Source of the DNA: Novosphingobium cyanobacteriorum
Lineage (GTDB): Bacteria; Pseudomonadota; Alphaproteobacteria; Sphingomonadales; Sphingomonadaceae
NCBI RefSeq assembly: GCF_029436685.1
Contig: NZ_JAROCY010000007.1
Coordinates: 124,001-188,000 of the forward strand
DNA: 64,000 nucleotides
Reading direction: 5' to 3'
Below, piece by piece: positions 61,396-64,000 of this stretch (position 1 is the stretch's first letter; each line of letters opens with the position of its first letter). The notes under the pieces are model-generated. The model was not told the origin of the DNA, searched no databases, and saw only the letters and a program-made list of their open reading frames with translations. A program made the translations under genes and the position numbers.

Positions 61396-61488
61396 TCAAC
61401 TCAGCGTGCCGAACCAGACGGCGACCATGACCATGGTCACCACCAGCACAAAGCAACCGAGCACTCGAAACGCTTGCTGAATTTCCAT
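61396..61488 (-). CDS. 30-residue single-helix membrane peptide
   Basis: A very short gene encoding M-E-I-Q-Q-A-F-R-V-L-G followed by C-F-V-L-V-V-T-M-V-M-V-A-V-W-F-G and T-L-S, a peptide with one membrane helix. GGGGAG lies 6 bases before the ATG at 61488 and a perfect intrinsic terminator lies just after the stop. It resembles small accessory subunits or regulators of membrane complexes, but no family match is claimed. Expected to be monocistronic: the AraC gene upstream on the same strand stops 75 bases before this start. Confidence 0.7.
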   Translation of the reverse strand: MEIQQAFRVLGCFVLVVTMVMVAVWFGTLS

Positions 61489-61562
61489 TCTTTGCTCCCC
61501 ACGCCTCTCTTTACCGCGTTGCAGCAGATTACAAGATAGGTGGCGACCACGATGCCCGCCCT

Positions 61563-62462
61563 TCAGCCCGCGCGACCCCGCGATTCGCGGAATGCCGTGG
61601 CGGTCATGCCGCTGCGCGTCTTGAAGAAGCGCGCGAAGTAGGCAGGATCGGCAAAGCCGAGAGCGTCGGCAATTTCGGCGACTGAGCCGCCGCTGAAAGC
61701 CAGCAGCCGCTGTGCCTCTTTCAACAGGCGATCATGGGCGATTTCGGCGGGCGCGCGCCCGAAGCGGTTGCGGCAGGCGCGCCCCAGCGTGGCCCGGGTG
61801 GTGCCGAGTGCGGCAGCATAATCCTCCACGCGCCAGTGTTCGCGATAGTGGACATCCACGAGCGCCCGGAAGCGGGTGGCGAGGCGTCCGCGCGGGTCGG
61901 GAGGAACGGGGTTCACGCTGGAATCGGCCGCGTCCGCAACAATGGCCAGTGCGAGCAGAACTTGCCCCAGCACCACGCCACCCCCCGCTTCGCCTTCGGC
62001 CAATCGCCCGTCGAGATCGGCCAGCAGCCAGCCCAGCCGCTCGGCAGGGCGCGCACCGGCCTGAAGTCCGATCCATGCCGCCGCATCCTGTGGCAGGTTC
62101 AGGCGGCCACAGAACCCCGCCATGCGCGGATCGTCCAGCAGGTCCGCTGCGATCGACAGGACCCAGCCTTCGGCCCCGCGCGTGAAGCGGAAGGCGTGGA
62201 CCGTGCCAGGCGGCGCCACGAAGACGCCTGGCCCGCGCTCGCGCCGGCGCCCAGCCTCATCAGCCAGGACAACGCCGCCCGATTGCAGCAACAGGCACTG
62301 CAGCAGGCCGGGGTGGGCATGTGGTTCGATTGTCCAGTCGTTGCGGCTGGAGCGTTCGAATATCCGCTCGACATGGACGAACTCTGGCGAAACCGCTGCA
62401 TCGCCTTCACCATAGAGCGCGAAACGGGTTATCGCAGGGGGATTGCCAACACCTTTTGCCAT
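61563..62462 (-). CDS. AraC-family transcriptional regulator
   Basis: A 299-residue regulator with a cupin-like N-terminal sensor (H-A-H-P-G-L-L-Q, P-G-V-F-V-A-P-P-G-T-V-H) and two C-terminal helix-turn-helix motifs, V-E-D-Y-A-A-A-L-G-T-T and V-A-E-I-A-D-A-L-G-F-A-D-P-A-Y-F-A-R-F-F. Of the type of PobR or other aromatic-acid activators. It diverges from a P450 gene with a 115-base gap that contains overlapping dyads, so it probably controls the P450. The ligand is unknown. Confidence 0.93.
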   Translation of the reverse strand: MAKGVGNPPAITRFALYGEGDAAVSPEFVHVERIFERSSRNDWTIEPHAHPGLLQCLLLQSGGVVLADEAGRRRERGPGVFVAPPGTVHAFRFTRGAEGWVLSIAADLLDDPRMAGFCGRLNLPQDAAAWIGLQAGARPAERLGWLLADLDGRLAEGEAGGGVVLGQVLLALAIVADAADSSVNPVPPDPRGRLATRFRALVDVHYREHWRVEDYAAALGTTRATLGRACRNRFGRAPAEIAHDRLLKEAQRLLAFSGGSVAEIADALGFADPAYFARFFKTRSGMTATAFRESRGRAG

Positions 62463-62479
62463 GACTGGAGCATGGCTGA

Positions 62480-62506
62480 TTGCATCAAAAGTGCAAGATA
62501 ATGCAC
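62480..62506. promoter_or_regulatory. overlapping dyads in the AraC/P450 intergenic region
   Basis: TTGCA (62480-62484) with TGCAA (62492-62496), and GTGCA (62491-62495) with TGCAC (62502-62506), form two interleaved inverted repeats. This lies between the divergent start codons, so it is a plausible AraC-regulator operator. Not a confirmed site. Confidence 0.45.
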
Positions 62507-62577
62507 GGAAGCTGCGTGGCGCGGGGCCACAGCCACGCGCATGATTGCCTCACCCCTTGGAGAGAGGAACCCGCACC

Positions 62578-63768
62578 ATGATTGCCGAAGCACCGGCCAG
62601 TGCCGCCTTCCGCTATGACCCCTATTCGCCTGCGATGGATGCCGATCCGTTCCCGGCCTATCGCACGCTGCGCGACGAGTATCCCTGCTTCTGGTCAGAG
62701 GAAGCGGGCAAGTGGGTGCTTTCGCGCTATCACGACATCCTGGGCGCGCTGCAGGACTGGCGCACCTACAGCTCGGCAAAGGGCAACCTGGTCGACGAGT
62801 TTCCCGGTCGCGCCGGTTCCACGCTGGGCAGCAGCGATCCGCCACGGCATGACCGGCTGCGCGCGCTGATCCAGTCGGCGGTGACCAAGCGCGCGCTGGA
62901 CCACATCGTCGAGCCCGCCCGCGCATCATGCCGCGCGCATCTTGCCGCGCTGGACGGCAGGCGCGAGTTCGACCTCGTCAACGATTATGGCGCCAGGGTA
63001 ACGGTGGACCTGCTGTTCCACCTTTTCGCACTGCCCGAAGAGAACGCCGATCTTGTGCGGCGCAATGCGGTGCTGATGGTGCAGACCGATCCGGTCACAC
63101 GCAAGAAGGGCGAGGAGCATCTCGCCGCGTTCCGCTGGATGGCCGACTATGCACAGAACCTTGTGCAGGAGCGCAAGAAGAACCCCGGCGACGACCTGCT
63201 ATCCAACTTCATCACCGCGGAGATCGACGGCGAGAAGCTGCTGGACCTGGAAGTGCAGCTGACCGTCACCACGCTGATCATGGCGGGGATCGAAAGCCTG
63301 TCTGGCTTCATGGCGATGTTCGGACTGAACATGGCAGAACTGCCCGACGTGCGGCGCAAGATAGCCGGCGACCGATCGCTGATCACCGACGCCATCGAGG
63401 AATCGCTGCGTTTCAATACGTCCGCCCAGCGCTTCAAGCGCACGTTGACGTGCGATGTGGAACTGCACGGGCAGGTGATGAAGGCGGGGGACGCCGTGAT
63501 CCTGGCCTATGGATCGGCCAACCGCGACGAGCGGATGTTCGAGAACCCGGACGTTTATGATCTGGCCCGGCGGCCAAAGCGCCATCTTGGCTTCGGCGGC
63601 GGGGTCCATGCCTGCCTGGGTTCGGCCATCGGCCGGCTGGCAACGCAGATTGCCTATGAGGAGCTGCTTGCCGTGGTGCCCGACTTCACGCGGACCACCG
63701 ACCGGCTGGACTGGGTTTCCAGTTCAAACTTCCGCAGCCCCAAGGCCCTGCCCGTCGCGCGCGGCTGA
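62578..63768 (+). CDS. cytochrome P450
   Basis: A 396-residue soluble bacterial P450. The haem Cys346 lies in F-G-G-G-V-H-A-C-L-G; the E-S-L-R of the K helix is at 275-278; the I helix reads A-G-I-E-S-L (236-241), with Ser240 replacing the usual Thr of the proton-relay pair. Redox partners are not adjacent, but an adrenodoxin-reductase-type protein lies at 4618-5940. The ATG at 62578 has GGAGAGAGG upstream. Substrate unknown. It diverges from an AraC regulator and is followed by a terminator. Confidence 0.94.
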   Translation: MIAEAPASAAFRYDPYSPAMDADPFPAYRTLRDEYPCFWSEEAGKWVLSRYHDILGALQDWRTYSSAKGNLVDEFPGRAGSTLGSSDPPRHDRLRALIQSAVTKRALDHIVEPARASCRAHLAALDGRREFDLVNDYGARVTVDLLFHLFALPEENADLVRRNAVLMVQTDPVTRKKGEEHLAAFRWMADYAQNLVQERKKNPGDDLLSNFITAEIDGEKLLDLEVQLTVTTLIMAGIESLSGFMAMFGLNMAELPDVRRKIAGDRSLITDAIEESLRFNTSAQRFKRTLTCDVELHGQVMKAGDAVILAYGSANRDERMFENPDVYDLARRPKRHLGFGGGVHACLGSAIGRLATQIAYEELLAVVPDFTRTTDRLDWVSSSNFRSPKALPVARG

Positions 63769-63784
63769 GGCGCGCTGCAGACGA

Positions 63785-63822
63785 TGCGCGGCGTTCCGGT
63801 CTCTCCCTCGGAACGCCGCGCA
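63785..63822. terminator. terminator between convergent P450 and enoyl-CoA hydratase genes
   Basis: TGCGCGGCGTTCCG and CGGAACGCCGCGCA form a perfect 14-bp stem with a 10-base loop. No T-run follows, but placement between two converging genes fits a bidirectional terminator. Confidence 0.65.
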
Positions 63823-63829
63823 CTTGCGG

Positions 63830-64000
63830 TTACCTGCCCTGCCAGTTGGGCTTACGCTTTTCGGCAAAGGCGGCCGCACCTTCGCGCGCGTCCTGGCTGC
63901 TGAAGACCGGGGTGATATACGCCTGCTGCCGGTCCCACATCTCCGCCTCGGTCCATTCGTGCGAATCGCGGATGATGCCCTTGGACGCGATCAGGGCCAG
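63830..64000 (-). CDS. enoyl-CoA hydratase/isomerase family protein, C-terminus only
   Basis: The last 56 residues of a leftward gene that runs off the window. The end F-S-S-Q-D-A-R-E-G-A-A-A-F-A-E-K-R-K and P-N-W-Q-G-R is typical of crotonase-fold enoyl-CoA hydratases, where this helix packs over the active site. The N-terminus with the catalytic residues lies outside the window. Beside the P450 it hints at a lipid or steroid-like breakdown pathway. Confidence 0.85.
   Translation of the reverse strand: MALIASKGIIRDSHEWTEAEMWDRQQAYITPVFSSQDAREGAAAFAEKRKPNWQGR

Noticed and set aside
61147..61560. Genomic island inserted at tRNA-Val
   Set aside because: No integrase, no duplicated tRNA 3' end, and downstream genes have normal composition.

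Overview
The window looks like a chromosomal segment of a high-GC alphaproteobacterium, most likely a sphingomonad (Sphingomonadaceae, Novosphingobium-like). The evidence is the codon bias, a split F0 operon in the order I-a-c-b'-b, the blocks trpB-(x)-trpA-accD-folC and N-formylglutamate amidohydrolase/cpdR, globin-coupled chemoreceptors, a SapC-family protein, and several short palindromic repeats of the kind scattered through sphingomonad genomes. No prophage, integrase, transposase or CRISPR array is visible.

Region by region. 1-7.8 kb is an accessory catabolic cluster. Leftward are two SnoaL/NTF2-like proteins (one exported) and the start of an SDR oxidoreductase. Rightward are a DUF8021-like protein, a PQQ- and haem-c-containing alcohol dehydrogenase, a DUF3237 protein, an adrenodoxin-reductase-type flavoprotein and an amidohydrolase. 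7.8-18.5 kb holds a soluble globin-coupled chemoreceptor, dnaN, fabD/fabG interrupted by a GxxExxY gene inside inverted repeats, a divergent pair for peptidoglycan recycling (LD-carboxypeptidase and Mpl-like ligase), a membrane chemoreceptor and a GNAT enzyme. 18.5-24.6 kb holds rpsA, a small low-GC membrane-protein/BrnA-like pair, gloB, a LacI regulator, a secreted alpha/beta hydrolase and a GNAT enzyme. 24.7-31.6 kb is leftward: the F0 operon (atpI-atpB-atpE-atpX-atpF) and the ydbH-ynbE-ydbL envelope lipid-transport operon. 31.7-44.2 kb is mainly biosynthetic: radC, an NRDE protein, purB, lapA-pyrF, trpF, trpB-(small membrane protein)-trpA-accD and folC. 44.3-58.3 kb holds an AmpG permease, an RluB-type pseudouridine synthase, rsmD, an MHS-type transporter, an UvrD/PcrA helicase, an RTX protein, a DEAD-box helicase with a repetitive basic tail and a D2HGDH-type flavoprotein. 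58.4-64 kb holds a SapC-family gene, a candidate small RNA, N-formylglutamate amidohydrolase, cpdR, tRNA-Val(GAC), a 30-codon membrane peptide gene, a divergent AraC/cytochrome P450 pair and the end of an enoyl-CoA hydratase gene.

How they work together. LdcA, the Mpl-like ligase and AmpG together suggest muropeptide recycling, although AmpG lies 30 kb away. The trp/acc/fol genes are translationally coupled by 4-bp overlaps. Most of the window is ordinary housekeeping sequence. The more unusual material is small: the GxxExxY inverted-repeat cassette at 12.1-12.6 kb with a related ORF-less repeat at 44.2 kb, the sRNA candidate at 59.36-59.46 kb, tiny membrane proteins at 40.9 kb and 61.4 kb, a strong hairpin between atpE and atpX, and several palindromic or tandem repeats, one of which carries the Shine-Dalgarno of folC.
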